Positions 33,794-42,481 of a stretch of 64,000 nt of DNA are shown here, one piece after another. How positions within the stretch are numbered: position 1 is the first letter of the stretch; every line of letters starts with the position of its first letter. Below the pieces are notes generated by a model, which saw only the letters and a list, made by a program, of their open reading frames with translations, ran no database searches and was not told the DNA's origin. Origin of the DNA: Streptomyces sp. NBC_00286 (lineage in GTDB: Bacteria; Actinomycetota; Actinomycetes; Streptomycetales; Streptomycetaceae); the NCBI RefSeq assembly GCF_036173125.1, contig NZ_CP108054.1, forward strand, positions 310,001 through 374,000, in the 5' to 3' direction. The position numbers and the translations under genes were made by a program.

Positions 33794-34441
33794 GTGCTCA
33801 TCCGTCGTACGTACCGTCACATGGTCACCGCCTCCGTGACGGTCGCCGTGCTCACGCTCGCCGGCTGCACCGGTTCGGACGACGACCCCAAGTCCGCGTC
33901 GGGCAAGGGCCCTTCGGTGATCGCTCCGGGGAAACCGGGCGAGGCGGCCGAGACGCTCTCCGCCGAGGACGCCGAGAAGCGGCTGCCCGACGACTCCCCC
34001 AACTCGGCGGACTTCGACTACGCGCGGATGATGATCGAGCATCACGCCCAGGCCCTGGACATGACCGAACTCGCCCCGAAACGCGCCGAGTCGACCCAGG
34101 TCAAGCGCCTCGCCGAGCGGATCGCGGCCGCGCAGGGGCCGGAGATCGACGCCATGAAGGCCTGGCAGCACGCGCACGGCGGCGCGAAGAAGGGCCAGGC
34201 GCACGACCATGAAGCGATGCCCGGTATGGCGACCGAGGCCCAGCTCAAGAAGTTGCGTGCCGCAAAGGGGAAGGCCTTCGACGAGCTGTTCATCAAGCTG
34301 ATGATCACCCATCACGACGGCGCCATCACCATGGCCACGGATGTGCTCGCACAGGGCAACAACGTCCAGATCGGCGAAATGGCCGACGACGTGATCGCCC
34401 AGCAGACGACGGAGATCAACAAGATGCGGGACATGCCCTGA
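33794..34441 (+). CDS. DUF305 lipoprotein
   Basis: A 215-residue lipoprotein of the DUF305 family. The signal ends in LTLAGC-T, giving a lipidated Cys near residue 24. The mature part has the two DUF305 half-repeats with conserved His pairs: DYARMMIEHHAQALDMTELAP and FIKLMITHHDGAITMATDVL, ferritin-like helices that may bind metal. HAHGGAKKGQAHDHEAMPGM adds a His/Met linker, often seen in copper-related proteins. The GTG start follows a perfect AGGAGG by 5 bases. A role in copper or other metal handling at the cell surface is inferred, not shown. Confidence 0.9.
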   Translation: MLIRRTYRHMVTASVTVAVLTLAGCTGSDDDPKSASGKGPSVIAPGKPGEAAETLSAEDAEKRLPDDSPNSADFDYARMMIEHHAQALDMTELAPKRAESTQVKRLAERIAAAQGPEIDAMKAWQHAHGGAKKGQAHDHEAMPGMATEAQLKKLRAAKGKAFDELFIKLMITHHDGAITMATDVLAQGNNVQIGEMADDVIAQQTTEINKMRDMP

Positions 34442-34578
34442 CGACGGCACGCACGGCGCCCGGGTGGTGCACTCCGGTGGCGTAGCGACGCGTTCGTGGC
34501 CCTCCCGTGGACGGCGGCTCGGTGCGATTCTGGAGGTAGCAGCGATCTCCTCGTTCTCCTACGGGAAGGAGTTCCGCC

Positions 34579-35931
34579 GTGCTGCACGTCGCCGTGGTCG
34601 GTTCGGGGCCGAGTGGGGTCTACGCCGCGCAGAGTCTCGTCCAGCAGAGCCAGGTGCCGGGGGTCCACGTGGACGTACTGGACCGGCTGCCGTGCCCGTA
34701 CGGACTGGTGCGGTACGGCGTGGCCCCCGACCACGAGAAGATCAAGTCGCTGCAGAACAATCTGCGTACGGTTCTGGAGCACGAGCGGGTGCGGTTCCTG
34801 GGCGGTGTCGAGGTCGGCCCGGGCGGGGTGCCGGCCGCCCGGCTGCGGGAGCTGTACCACGCGGTCGTGTACTGCGTGGGAGCCGCCACCGACCGGCATC
34901 TCGGAGTGCCCGGCGAGGAGCTGCCGGGGAGCTGGTCGGCGACCGAGTTCGTGTCCTGGTACAGCGCGCATCCGGACGCCACCGCCGACGGCTTCGTGCT
35001 CGGCGCGCGGGCGGCCGTCGTCATCGGCGTGGGCAACGTCGCGGTGGACGTGACCCGGATGCTGGCCCGCAGCGCCGCGGAGCTGAGCCCCACCGACATG
35101 CCGCAGGGAGCCCTCGCCGCGCTGGCCCACAGCCAGGTGCGGGACATCCAGATGGTGGGGCGGCGCGGCCCGTCCCAGGCCCGCTTCACCACCAAGGAGC
35201 TACGGGAGCTGGGCACACTGCCCGACACCGAAGTGGTCGTGGACCCCGAGGAGTTGGCGCTCGATCCGGCGTACGCGGACCCCTCCGCGCTCCCCGCCGC
35301 CCAGCGCCGCAACGTGGAGGTGCTGCGCGGCTGGGCCACCCAGCCACCGAGTGGCGGTTCCCGGCGGATCCGGCTCCGTTTCTTCCTGCGCCCGGTCGAG
35401 CTGCTCCCCGCCGGGGAACGGGTCGGCGCGGTGCGTTTCGAGCGGACGGTGCCGGACGGACACGGCGGCGTGACGGGCACGGGGCAGTACGAGGACATCG
35501 AGGCGCAGCTGGTCCTGCGCTCGGTCGGCTATCGCGGGGTGCCGCTGGAGAGTCTGCCCTTCGACGCCGAACGCGGCACGGTGCCGCATCTCGCGGGACG
35601 GGTCCTGCGCGAGGGCTCGGTGGCGCCGGGCGAGTACGTGGCGGGGTGGATCAAGCGGGGTCCGACGGGAGTGATCGGCACCAACCGGCCCTGCTCGAAG
35701 GAGACGGTGACCTCGCTGCTGGAGGACGCCCCCGAACTCGTACGCCGTGAGGTGCCGGACGATCCCCTCGAGGTGCTGCGTGCGGAGGGTCTGCGGCCGG
35801 TCGAGTGGTCGGGCTGGCTGGCGATCGAGCGGGCGGAGGCGGAGCTGGGGGCCTCATTGGGTCGGAGCGTGGTGAAGCTTCCGGACTGGCAGTCGCTGAT
35901 GGAGGCGGCCCGGGCGGCGAACGCCCGGTAA
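34579..35931 (+). CDS. FprA-type NADPH-ferredoxin reductase
   Basis: A 450-residue flavoprotein of the adrenodoxin-reductase/FprA family, which transfers electrons from NADPH through FAD to ferredoxins. The FAD loop is VAVVGSGPSGVYAAQSL, followed by the family block LPCPYGLVRYGVAPDHEKIK. The NADP loop is AVVIGVGNVAVDVTRML. YRGVPLESLPFD and GWIKRGPTGVIGTNRPCSKETV are C-terminal FAD contacts. No ferredoxin gene is adjacent; a cytochrome P450 or oxygenase elsewhere is the probable user. AAGGAG lies before the GTG start. Confidence 0.93.
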   Translation: MLHVAVVGSGPSGVYAAQSLVQQSQVPGVHVDVLDRLPCPYGLVRYGVAPDHEKIKSLQNNLRTVLEHERVRFLGGVEVGPGGVPAARLRELYHAVVYCVGAATDRHLGVPGEELPGSWSATEFVSWYSAHPDATADGFVLGARAAVVIGVGNVAVDVTRMLARSAAELSPTDMPQGALAALAHSQVRDIQMVGRRGPSQARFTTKELRELGTLPDTEVVVDPEELALDPAYADPSALPAAQRRNVEVLRGWATQPPSGGSRRIRLRFFLRPVELLPAGERVGAVRFERTVPDGHGGVTGTGQYEDIEAQLVLRSVGYRGVPLESLPFDAERGTVPHLAGRVLREGSVAPGEYVAGWIKRGPTGVIGTNRPCSKETVTSLLEDAPELVRREVPDDPLEVLRAEGLRPVEWSGWLAIERAEAELGASLGRSVVKLPDWQSLMEAARAANAR

Positions 35932-35969
35932 GGGGCTTGCTCTTCAACTGCCGTGTCTCCAAGGGCGGT

Positions 35970-36326
35970 TCAGCTGTCCTCGAGGCGGTCGGCCTGACGA
36001 GCGGCGGCGGCGAGGACGCTGTCGAGAAGTCCCGGGAAGAGATCGTCCAGGTCGTCCCGGCGCAGCCCGTTCATCTTGGCGGTGCCCCGGTAGACCTGCC
36101 GGATCACTCCGCTCTCGCGCAGCACCCGGAAGTGGTGCGTGGTCGTGGACTTGGTGACGGGCAGGTCGAAGTGCGAACAGGAGAGCTCGTCGCCGTCGGC
36201 GGCGAGCTCTCGTACGACCAGGAGCCGCATGGGGTCGGAGAGTGCGTGCAGCACGGCTTCCAGCCGGAGCTCCTCGCGTGTGGGGTGCGGGAGTTCACGG
36301 CTGCTGGTGGGGGCGGCGGTCGTCAC
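35970..36326 (-). CDS. ArsR-type winged-helix regulator
   Basis: A 118-residue HTH protein of the ArsR type. The domain reads EELRLEAVLHALSDPMRLLVVRELAADGDELSCSHFDLPVTKSTTTHHFRVLRESGVIRQVYRGTAKMNGLR. One cysteine (SCSHF) sits before the recognition helix but there is no CxC metal motif, so it may sense something other than metal. The GTG start was chosen for GGAG 6 bases upstream; the frame is open much further upstream across its own promoter. It is divergent from the old yellow enzyme gene, with three TACGA palindromes between them. Confidence 0.88.
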   Translation of the reverse strand: MTTAAPTSSRELPHPTREELRLEAVLHALSDPMRLLVVRELAADGDELSCSHFDLPVTKSTTTHHFRVLRESGVIRQVYRGTAKMNGLRRDDLDDLFPGLLDSVLAAAARQADRLEDS

Positions 36327-36421
36327 GGCGGGCTCCAGTCCTTGTGCTCGGGCCTTCGGGTCCGGAGGTCCGGCGGGTTCCCAGGTCTCCGAGGGCAGTA
36401 TCGCTCCGGAGGGTTTCATTG

Positions 36422-36480
36422 TACGAGAACTCTCGTAGTTTGACATCTCCCGTACTACGATGCTTATCGTACGAGTCGTA
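36422..36480. promoter_or_regulatory. Operator cluster and promoter between the ArsR and OYE genes
   Basis: Three palindromes share a TACGA core: TACGAGA-AC-TCTCGTA (36422-36437), TACGAT-GCTT-ATCGTA (36456-36471) and TACGA-G-TCGTA (36470-36480). TTGACA (36440-36445) and TATCGT (36465-36470), 19 bases apart, look like the promoter of the oxidoreductase gene. The second and third palindromes cover the -10, so a bound regulator would block it. The ArsR-type protein is the clear candidate. Confidence 0.7.
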
Positions 36481-36509
36481 ACCCGGCCCCGTGACGATTG
36501 GAGTCCGCC

Positions 36510-37589
36510 GTGAGCGCGCTCTTCGAGCCCTACACCCTGCGCGATGTGACCATCCCGAACCGAGTCTGGATGCCCCCGATGTGCCAGTACTCGGCGGCGC
36601 CCGAAGGCCCGGACGTGGGCGCCCCGAACGACTGGCATTTCGCGCACTACGCGGCGCGCGCCACCGGCGGTACGGGGCTGATCGTCGTCGAGGCCACGGC
36701 CGTCAGCGCCGAGGGCCGGATCTCGCCGTACGACCTCGGCATCTGGAACGACACACAGACCGAGGCCTTCCGCCGGATCACCGGTTTCCTCAAGGGGCAG
36801 GGCACCGTTCCGGCCGTGCAGCTCGCGCACGCCGGACGCAAGGCCTCGACCGACCGCCCGTGGAAGGGCGGCGCTCCGGTCGGTCCCGAGGTGCACGGCT
36901 GGCAGCCGCTCGGGCCCAGCCCGCTCCCCTTCGACGCGAACCACCCGGTGCCGACCGAGCTCACGGTCGAGGGGATCCGGGAGGTCGTCGAGCAGTTCGC
37001 CGACGCCGCGCGGCGCGCTCTCGCCGCCGGCTTCGAGATCGTCGAAATCCACGGTGCGCACGGCTACTTGATCGGTGAGTTCCTCTCCCCGCACTCCAAC
37101 CGCCGCACGGACGCGTACGGCGGCTCGTACGAGAACCGCACACGCCTGGCTCTCGAAGTCGTCGACGCCGTACGGGCCGTATGGCCGGACGACAAGCCCC
37201 TCTTCTTCCGGATCTCGGCCACCGACTGGCTGGAGGAGAACGGCTGGACGGCCGACGACACGGTCCGCTTCGCCGCCGAACTGACTGCCCATGGCGTCGA
37301 TCTGCTGGACGTCTCCAGCGGCGGCAACGCCTCGGGGGTCCGGATCCCCGTCGGCCCGGGCTACCAGGTTCCCTTCGCCGCCCGCGTGAAGAGCGAGACG
37401 TCCATGCCCGTCGCCGCGGTCGGCCTGATCACCGAGGTCGAGCAGGCCGAGAAGATCGTCGCCAATGGTGAGGCGGACGCGGTGCTGCTGGGCCGGGAGC
37501 TGCTGCGCAACCCGTCATGGGCCCGGCATGCGGCGCGGGAACTCGGCGCCGAGGCGCACGTTCCGGACCAGTACCACCGGTCCGTCTGA
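36510..37589 (+). CDS. Old yellow enzyme family ene-reductase (YqjM type)
   Basis: A 359-residue FMN-dependent NAD(P)H:flavin oxidoreductase that reduces activated C=C bonds. It begins SALFEPYTLRDVTIPNRVWMPPMCQYSA, with the Cys of MCQYSA as in YqjM. VQLAHAGRKA, EIHGAHGYLIGEFLSPHSNRRTDAYGGSYENRTRL (His pair and FMN contacts), FFRISATDW and AVGLITEVEQAEKIV follow in order. YqjM-type enzymes often answer to electrophiles or oxidative stress. The GTG start has GGAG 6 bases upstream. Control by the divergent ArsR-type protein is strongly suggested by the palindromes in the promoter. Confidence 0.94.
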   Translation: MSALFEPYTLRDVTIPNRVWMPPMCQYSAAPEGPDVGAPNDWHFAHYAARATGGTGLIVVEATAVSAEGRISPYDLGIWNDTQTEAFRRITGFLKGQGTVPAVQLAHAGRKASTDRPWKGGAPVGPEVHGWQPLGPSPLPFDANHPVPTELTVEGIREVVEQFADAARRALAAGFEIVEIHGAHGYLIGEFLSPHSNRRTDAYGGSYENRTRLALEVVDAVRAVWPDDKPLFFRISATDWLEENGWTADDTVRFAAELTAHGVDLLDVSSGGNASGVRIPVGPGYQVPFAARVKSETSMPVAAVGLITEVEQAEKIVANGEADAVLLGRELLRNPSWARHAARELGAEAHVPDQYHRSV

Positions 37590-37599
37590 GCGCGCCCCC

Positions 37600-38178
37600 T
37601 CAGCCCGTCTTCCTCCCCCACTGCGGGCCGAACTTCTCCCATTCCGCGTCCCACTGCTCCATGCGCCGCTGGTCCAGGCGCTTGCGCAACAGCCGCCCGC
37701 CGCCGAGGGGCACGGCGGCGGCGCAGGCGCCCACCAGCACCCCGGACATTCCGGCCCGCAGTCCGGCCTGGTGCGCGCTGGCAGGCTTGGTGACGAGGCG
37801 GCCGTCGCGGTCCGTCCACACGACGACGGGGGTACCGGCGGTGCTGCCGGGGTCGACACGCGCCTGGCCGGTGTGCGGCGCACCATCCGCCGCGGTCCAG
37901 CGCACCTCGGCCCAGATCCGTTCGTGGCTGGCCGCGGAGGTGCTCGCGGCGGGGGTGTTCTTAGTGGTCAGGGCGAGGACGGGATGCCACTCGGCGCGCT
38001 GCTGGGCCAGGGTGCTCTCGACCGCGTGTGCCGTCCCCAGTCCGGCGAACAGACCGGTGACCAGCATCAGGGTCCAGGTGGTGAGCAGGAGCCAGGACTC
38101 CAGTTCGTCGCTGCGGCGCCGCAGCGGGTTGCGCCGCCATCGCCACAGCCACACCTTCGGACCACGGAATGCCGCCAT
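37600..38178 (-). CDS. Rv1733c-like membrane protein
   Basis: A 192-residue protein with two transmembrane helices, TTWTLMLVTGLFAGLGTAHAV near residue 33 and LRAGMSGVLVGACAAAVPLG near 145, enclosing an extracellular loop of about 90 residues. The N-terminus is strongly basic (WRWRRNPLRRRSD). This matches the actinobacterial Rv1733c family of conserved membrane proteins, whose function is unknown. It lies 10 bp from the convergent OYE gene. The ATG start was kept, although a GTG 21 bases upstream is also possible. Confidence 0.85.
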   Translation of the reverse strand: MAAFRGPKVWLWRWRRNPLRRRSDELESWLLLTTWTLMLVTGLFAGLGTAHAVESTLAQQRAEWHPVLALTTKNTPAASTSAASHERIWAEVRWTAADGAPHTGQARVDPGSTAGTPVVVWTDRDGRLVTKPASAHQAGLRAGMSGVLVGACAAAVPLGGGRLLRKRLDQRRMEQWDAEWEKFGPQWGRKTG

Positions 38179-38390
38179 CGAACGCCCCAATCTCCTCACC
38201 GACGCACCAGTCCCCCTCCCTCCCATACGCGAGCGATCGCCCCGGTGCTCACAGGGAGACGTTCCCCACATCACCGTTGGTCGCCGAGATACCGTCTGAC
38301 CTGCGCGGATGGCGCGTCCAGAGGTGATTGTCAGTGCCTGGGTGCAGACTGACCCGTGTCTGCTGACAACGACGTCCGGAGGTGGTCGGC

Positions 38391-39476
38391 ATGGCCGACG
38401 TACTGCTCACCGTAGGCACACGGAAAGGCCTGTTCATCGGGCGACGGCGCGGCGGCGCCTGGGAGTTCGACGACAGTCCGTACTTCAACGCGCAGGCCGT
38501 CTACTCCGTCGCCATCGACACCCGCGGCGATGTGCCGCGGCTCCTCGTCGGCGGGGACAGCGCGCACTGGGGCCCGTCCGTGTTCCACTCCGACGACCTG
38601 GGCCGCACCTGGACCGAACCGGCCAAGCCCGCGGTCAAGTTCCCCCAGGACACGGGGGCTTCGCTGGAGCGGGTGTGGCAGCTGCATCCGGCGGCGGCCG
38701 AGCCGGACGTGGTGTACGCGGGCACGGAACCGGCCGCGTTGTACCGCTCCGAGGACCGCGGCGAGACCTTCGAACTCGTCCGTCCCCTGTGGGAGCACCC
38801 GACGCGCTCGCAGTGGGTGCCAGGCGGCGGCGGAGAGGGCCTGCACACGGTCATCACGGACCAGCGCGATCCGCGCGCGGTGACGGTCGCTGTCTCCACG
38901 GCCGGTGTCTTCCGTACGCAGGACGGCGGTGAGAGCTGGGCGCCCTCCAACTCCGGTGTCTCCGCGGTGTTCCTGCCCGATCCGAACCCGGAGTTCGGCC
39001 AGTGCGTGCACAAGATCGCACAGGACGCGGCGACGCCGGACCGGCTGTATCTGCAGAACCACTGGGGTGTCTACAGAAGCGACGACGCGGGCGCGCACTG
39101 GACGGACATCGGCGAGGGCCTGCCGTCCACGTTCGGATTCGCCGCGGCCGCTCACCCGCACCGCGGGGACACGGCGTATGTGTTCCCGATCACCGCCGAC
39201 TCGGACCGGGTCCCGGCCGAGCGCCGATGCCGGGTCTTCCGCACGGCGGACGCGGGCAAGACCTGGGAGGCGCTCTCGGCGGGACTTCCGCAAGAGGACC
39301 ATTACGGCACGGTGCTGCGCGACGCGATGTGCACCGACGGCGCGGACCCGGCGGGCGTGTACTTCGGCAATCGGAACGGAGAGGTGTTCGCCTCGGCCGA
39401 CGACGGGGACAGCTGGCGGCAGTTGGCGTCGCATCTGCCGGATGTGCTGTGCGTACGGGCGGCGGTGATCGACTGA
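38391..39476 (+). CDS. BNR/sialidase-like beta-propeller protein
   Basis: A 361-residue protein made of BNR (Asp-box) repeats: VFHSDDLGRTW, LYRSEDRGETF, VFRTQDGGESW, VYRSDDAGAHW, VFRTADAGKTW and VFASADDGDSW. These mark a sialidase-like or photosystem-stability-factor-like beta-propeller. No signal peptide is present, so it is cytoplasmic, and the arginine triad of true sialidases cannot be confirmed. It opens ADVLLTVGTRKGLFIGRR, a form common in actinobacteria without assigned activity. GGAGG lies 8 bases before the ATG. Confidence 0.87.
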   Translation: MADVLLTVGTRKGLFIGRRRGGAWEFDDSPYFNAQAVYSVAIDTRGDVPRLLVGGDSAHWGPSVFHSDDLGRTWTEPAKPAVKFPQDTGASLERVWQLHPAAAEPDVVYAGTEPAALYRSEDRGETFELVRPLWEHPTRSQWVPGGGGEGLHTVITDQRDPRAVTVAVSTAGVFRTQDGGESWAPSNSGVSAVFLPDPNPEFGQCVHKIAQDAATPDRLYLQNHWGVYRSDDAGAHWTDIGEGLPSTFGFAAAAHPHRGDTAYVFPITADSDRVPAERRCRVFRTADAGKTWEALSAGLPQEDHYGTVLRDAMCTDGADPAGVYFGNRNGEVFASADDGDSWRQLASHLPDVLCVRAAVID

Positions 39477-39557
39477 GCTCTCGCGGTCACCTGTTGAGCC
39501 CTGGCCACCCCTGGCCGTCAACGGACGTATCACGCTTGGTCGTTCCGCGGCCACCGG

Positions 39558-39588
39558 TTGATGGAGCCCGTCCGGGCGCCAGTAGGGT
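39558..39588 (+). promoter_or_regulatory. Candidate leaderless promoter of ung
   Basis: TTGATG (39558-39563) and TAGGGT (39583-39588) are separated by 19 bases, and the GTG start follows 6 bases later. That puts +1 at the start codon, as in many streptomycete leaderless genes. No ribosome site is present. Confidence 0.5.
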
Positions 39589-39594
39589 GACGCC

Positions 39595-40272
39595 GTGGCT
39601 CCACGACCGTTGCATGAAATCGTCGAACCGGGCTGGGCCAAGGCCCTGGAACCCGTGGCCGGACGGATCGCCGAGATGGGCGACTTCCTGCGTGCGGAGA
39701 TCGCCGCGGGACGCACCTATCTCCCGGCGGGCTCGAATGTGCTCCGTGCCTTCCAGCAGCCGTTCGAGGAGGTCCGGGTTCTCATCGTCGGCCAGGACCC
39801 TTATCCGACACCGGGACATGCGGTGGGGCTGTCGTTCTCGGTCGCGCCCGAGGTGCGGCCGCTGCCCGGCAGCCTCATCAACATCTACCGGGAGCTGGGC
39901 AGCGACTTGGGTCTGCCGCAGCCGTCCAACGGCGACCTGACGCCCTGGACCAAGCAGGGCGTGCTGCTGCTCAACAGGGCGCTGACCACAGCCCCGCGCC
40001 GTCCCGCCGCGCACCGGGGCAAGGGCTGGGAGGAGGTCACGGAGCAGGCGATAAGAGCGCTGGCCGAGCGTGGTGGGCCGCTGGTGTCGATCCTGTGGGG
40101 GCGCGACGCCCGTAACCTCCGGCCGCTGCTCGGTGACCTGCCGTCGGTGGAGTCGGCGCATCCCTCGCCGATGTCGGCGGACCGCGGCTTCTTCGGTTCG
40201 CGCCCGTTCAGCCGCGCCAACGACCTGCTGGTCCGTCAGGGCGGCGAACCCGTGGACTGGCGGCTGCCGTGA
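39595..40272 (+). CDS. ung: Uracil-DNA glycosylase
   Basis: A 225-residue family 1 uracil-DNA glycosylase, which removes uracil from DNA to begin base-excision repair. The catalytic Asp68 lies in [18 protein letters not shown] and the second active-site loop is [14 protein letters not shown] with His189 (usual HPSPLS). [10 protein letters not shown] is the third conserved block. Length and order match the family throughout. No ribosome site precedes the GTG; a leaderless promoter is likely. Its stop overlaps the kinase start by 4 bp (GTGA), linking the two. Confidence 0.97.
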   Translation: MAPRPLHEIVEPGWAKALEPVAGRIAEMGDFLRAEIAAGRTYLPAGSNVLRAFQQPFEEVRVLIVGQDPYPTPGHAVGLSFSVAPEVRPLPGSLINIYRELGSDLGLPQPSNGDLTPWTKQGVLLLNRALTTAPRRPAAHRGKGWEEVTEQAIRALAERGGPLVSILWGRDARNLRPLLGDLPSVESAHPSPMSADRGFFGSRPFSRANDLLVRQGGEPVDWRLP

Positions 40273-41333
40273 CCGGTCCCGGCGAGCTGTCGGGCGTACT
40301 GGGTGTGGACTCCGGGGGTTCGGGTCTGCGGGCCGTACTGGCGGTCAAGGGTGGCCAGGAGGGCCTGGACGGCGGGAGTACGGCTCCGCTGGAGTCCAGG
40401 GAGCCGGTGCGGACGGGGCCGCGCGGTATCGACTCCGGGCATCTGGTGGAGCAACTGGTGCCGATGGCGCGGCAGTTGATGGCGGACGCGGGGATCGCCA
40501 CACTCGCCGCCGTCACCGTAGGGGCCGCGGGTTACACCTCTCTGGGTGACTCCCTGCGCGCCGACCTGCCGTCCGCGCTGGCACGCGAACTGGGCGTGCA
40601 CAGGCTCGCGTTGGCCGCAGACGGGGTCACCGCGTACGTGGGCGCACTGGGGCAGCGGCCGGGTGCGGTGGTCGCGGCCGGCACCGGTCTGATCGCGATC
40701 GGCATGGAGCGGACGAGCTGGCGCAGGGCGGACGGCTGGGGCCATCTGCTGGGCGACCACGGCAGCGGGGCGTGGATCGGGCGAGCCGGACTCGAAGCGG
40801 CCCTGCGCGCGCACGACGGACGCTCCGGGGGATCGGCCCCGCTCCTGGCGCGCGGCGAGGCGATGTTCGGCCCGGCCGACACCTGGCCCGGGCAGCTCTA
40901 CCCGCGCACCGACCGCCCCGCCCTGCTCGCGTCCTTCGCACCCGAGGTGGCCGTCTGCGCGGACGGCGACCCGGTGGCCGCGGGCATCCTGGCCGAGGCA
41001 GCCCGGCACATCGCCGACGCGGCCCACGCGGTCTGTCCCACCAGCGACGAGGTCACCGGGGAAGTCCAAGTCGCCCTTACGGGTGGACTGTTCAAGATGG
41101 GCGACCCCCTGCTCGTACCCCTGCGTGCCGCGCTGACGGACCGGCTGCCGTATGCGCGACAGGTTCCGGCCGCGGGCGATCCGCTCGCCGGCGCCGTACG
41201 CATCGCCGCCGACCTGGCCGAGGACCGGCTGACGCTGCCGCGCGAGGTGGACATGCTGCACGTGGTGGCGGAGCCCCACACGCCCGAGGCCCTCGCAGCG
41301 GAGACCCCGGCACCCGAGACCCCCGGCCCTTGA
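40269..41333 (+). CDS. BadF/N-acetylglucosamine-kinase-like ATPase
   Basis: A 354-residue ASKHA-fold kinase of the BadF/BadG/NAGK group. Phosphate loop 1 is [16 protein letters not shown] and loop 2 is [38 protein letters not shown] and [15 protein letters not shown] are further family motifs. Members phosphorylate N-acetylglucosamine or related sugars, or act as activators, so a sugar kinase is the best guess. The GTG start overlaps the ung stop by 4 bp, yet the functions look unrelated. Confidence 0.87.
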   Translation: MTGPGELSGVLGVDSGGSGLRAVLAVKGGQEGLDGGSTAPLESREPVRTGPRGIDSGHLVEQLVPMARQLMADAGIATLAAVTVGAAGYTSLGDSLRADLPSALARELGVHRLALAADGVTAYVGALGQRPGAVVAAGTGLIAIGMERTSWRRADGWGHLLGDHGSGAWIGRAGLEAALRAHDGRSGGSAPLLARGEAMFGPADTWPGQLYPRTDRPALLASFAPEVAVCADGDPVAAGILAEAARHIADAAHAVCPTSDEVTGEVQVALTGGLFKMGDPLLVPLRAALTDRLPYARQVPAAGDPLAGAVRIAADLAEDRLTLPREVDMLHVVAEPHTPEALAAETPAPETPGP

Positions 41334-41367
41334 TCCGTACGTACGCAAAGAGATCAATCCGTACGTA
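41333..41367. repeat. Direct repeat ATCCGTACGTA x2
   Basis: Two exact 11-base copies (41333-41343 and 41357-41367) start 24 bp apart, each with a GTACGTAC-like or TACGTA palindrome. They lie between the kinase stop and the CbiX-like gene, about 90 bp before its start, so they may be paired regulator sites. Confidence 0.5.
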
Positions 41368-41452
41368 ACTCATCAGACAAAACCGGACGTATACCGCTCA
41401 CCTGCACCCTCCCCGAACAGGGGAGCCCCAGAAACCAGTAACATGCGGCGCC

Positions 41453-42376
41453 ATGAGCTCCCCCACTGGGCCCGAGTCCGGCCTGCCAGTACGAATGCCG
41501 CGACCCCGCCAGCCCGGGCGGCACCGCCGTCCGGAGCCGCTGTCGGCTCCCGAGGGCGCGCCCGCGCTGCTCCTCGCGGTGCCCGGCACGCCCAGCGGTG
41601 CCGTGCGCAGCCTTGCCGAGGAGGTCGTGAGCATCGCACGCTCCGAGCTGCCCGGCCTCGACGCCCGGATCGGGTACCTCGACGGTGACGAATCGGAGTT
41701 CCCCACGCTTCAGTCGGTGCTTGTGCACGCCGCTGAGGAGCGCACCGCACGCTTTGAGCAGGCCCGTGCCGCCGGCGTGGACGTCAGGGAGCCGGAGGGC
41801 CCCGTCGCCGTCGTCGTGCCGCTGCTCGCGGGCCCGGACAACGCGCTGCTGCGCCGTATCCGCCAGGCGGTCATGGAGAGCCGTGTCGCTGCCGAGCTGA
41901 CCGATGTGCTCGGCCCGCACCCGCTGCTCGCCGAGGCGCTGCACGTCCGTCTTTCCGAGGCGGGTCTGGCGCGCGCCGACCGCGCCCGGCTGTTCACCGT
42001 GGCGACCGCCGCGGACGGCATCATCCTGGCGTCCGTGGGTGGCGAGGAGGCCGTACAGGCGGCCGGGATCACCGGCATGCTGCTCGCCGCCCGCCTCGCC
42101 GTGCCGGTGATGGCGGCGGCGCTCGACGAGGAGGGCGCGATCGCCTCCACCGCCGAGCAGCTGCGTTCCTCGGGCTCCCAGCAGCTGGCGCTCGCGCCGT
42201 ACCTGATCGGCCCCGAGCTCGACTCGACGCTTCTCGACGCGGCCGCGAAGGAGGCGGGTTGCTCCGCCGCCGAGGGGCTCGGCGCGTACCCGGCGATCGG
42301 CAAGCTCGCGCTCTCCAAGTACACGACGGCACTGGGCATCGCCCCGCAGCAGCCGCAGGGTGCGCCGGTTCGCTGA
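41453..42376 (+). CDS. Sirohydrochlorin chelatase-like (CbiX family) protein
   Basis: A 307-residue CbiX/SirB-fold protein. The core starts PALLLAVPGTPSGAVRSLAEEVVSIARSELPG and contains PVAVVVPLLAGPDNALLRRIRQAV and QQLALAPYLIGPELDSTLLDAAAKEAG. In true chelatases a His near LLAHGS binds the metal; here the opening is LLLAVPGTPSG without that His, so it may not be an active chelatase. An N-terminal 40 residues rich in Pro and Arg precede the domain. No cobalamin or siroheme genes are adjacent. Confidence 0.82.
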   Translation: MSSPTGPESGLPVRMPRPRQPGRHRRPEPLSAPEGAPALLLAVPGTPSGAVRSLAEEVVSIARSELPGLDARIGYLDGDESEFPTLQSVLVHAAEERTARFEQARAAGVDVREPEGPVAVVVPLLAGPDNALLRRIRQAVMESRVAAELTDVLGPHPLLAEALHVRLSEAGLARADRARLFTVATAADGIILASVGGEEAVQAAGITGMLLAARLAVPVMAAALDEEGAIASTAEQLRSSGSQQLALAPYLIGPELDSTLLDAAAKEAGCSAAEGLGAYPAIGKLALSKYTTALGIAPQQPQGAPVR

Positions 42377-42389
42377 CACCGCACGCTGT

Positions 42390-42434
42390 ACGACGAAGGG
42401 CCCGCTCCTCTCGCAGGAACGGGCCCTTCGTCGT
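42390..42434 (+). terminator. Strong terminator after the CbiX-like gene
   Basis: Fifteen perfectly paired bases (ACGACGAAGGGCCCG with CGGGCCCTTCGTCGT) around a 15-base loop that can itself pair TCCT with AGGA. It lies 14 bases after the stop codon and also faces the convergent lactonase gene. Confidence 0.88.
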
Positions 42435-42481
42435 GTCTGGTCGCCAGTCGTGTCTGGTCGCCAGTCGTGTCTGGTCGCTAG
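42431..42481. repeat. Three tandem copies of a 17-bp unit
   Basis: The unit TCGTGTCTGGTCGCCAG occurs three times without gaps; the third copy has CTAG for CCAG. Each copy contains CTGG-TCG-CCAG. The repeat starts in the terminator arm, and the changed base in copy 3 creates the TAG stop of the convergent lactonase gene. Confidence 0.9.

Noticed and set aside
41453..42376. Active sirohydrochlorin or cobalt chelatase
   Set aside because: The usual metal-binding His of the LLAHGS motif is replaced in LLLAVPGTPSG and no siroheme or cobalamin genes are near, so only family membership is claimed.
42431..42481. CRISPR-like repeats
   Set aside because: The 17-bp units are adjacent with no spacers, only three copies exist and no cas gene is in the window. 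A slippage repeat fits better.
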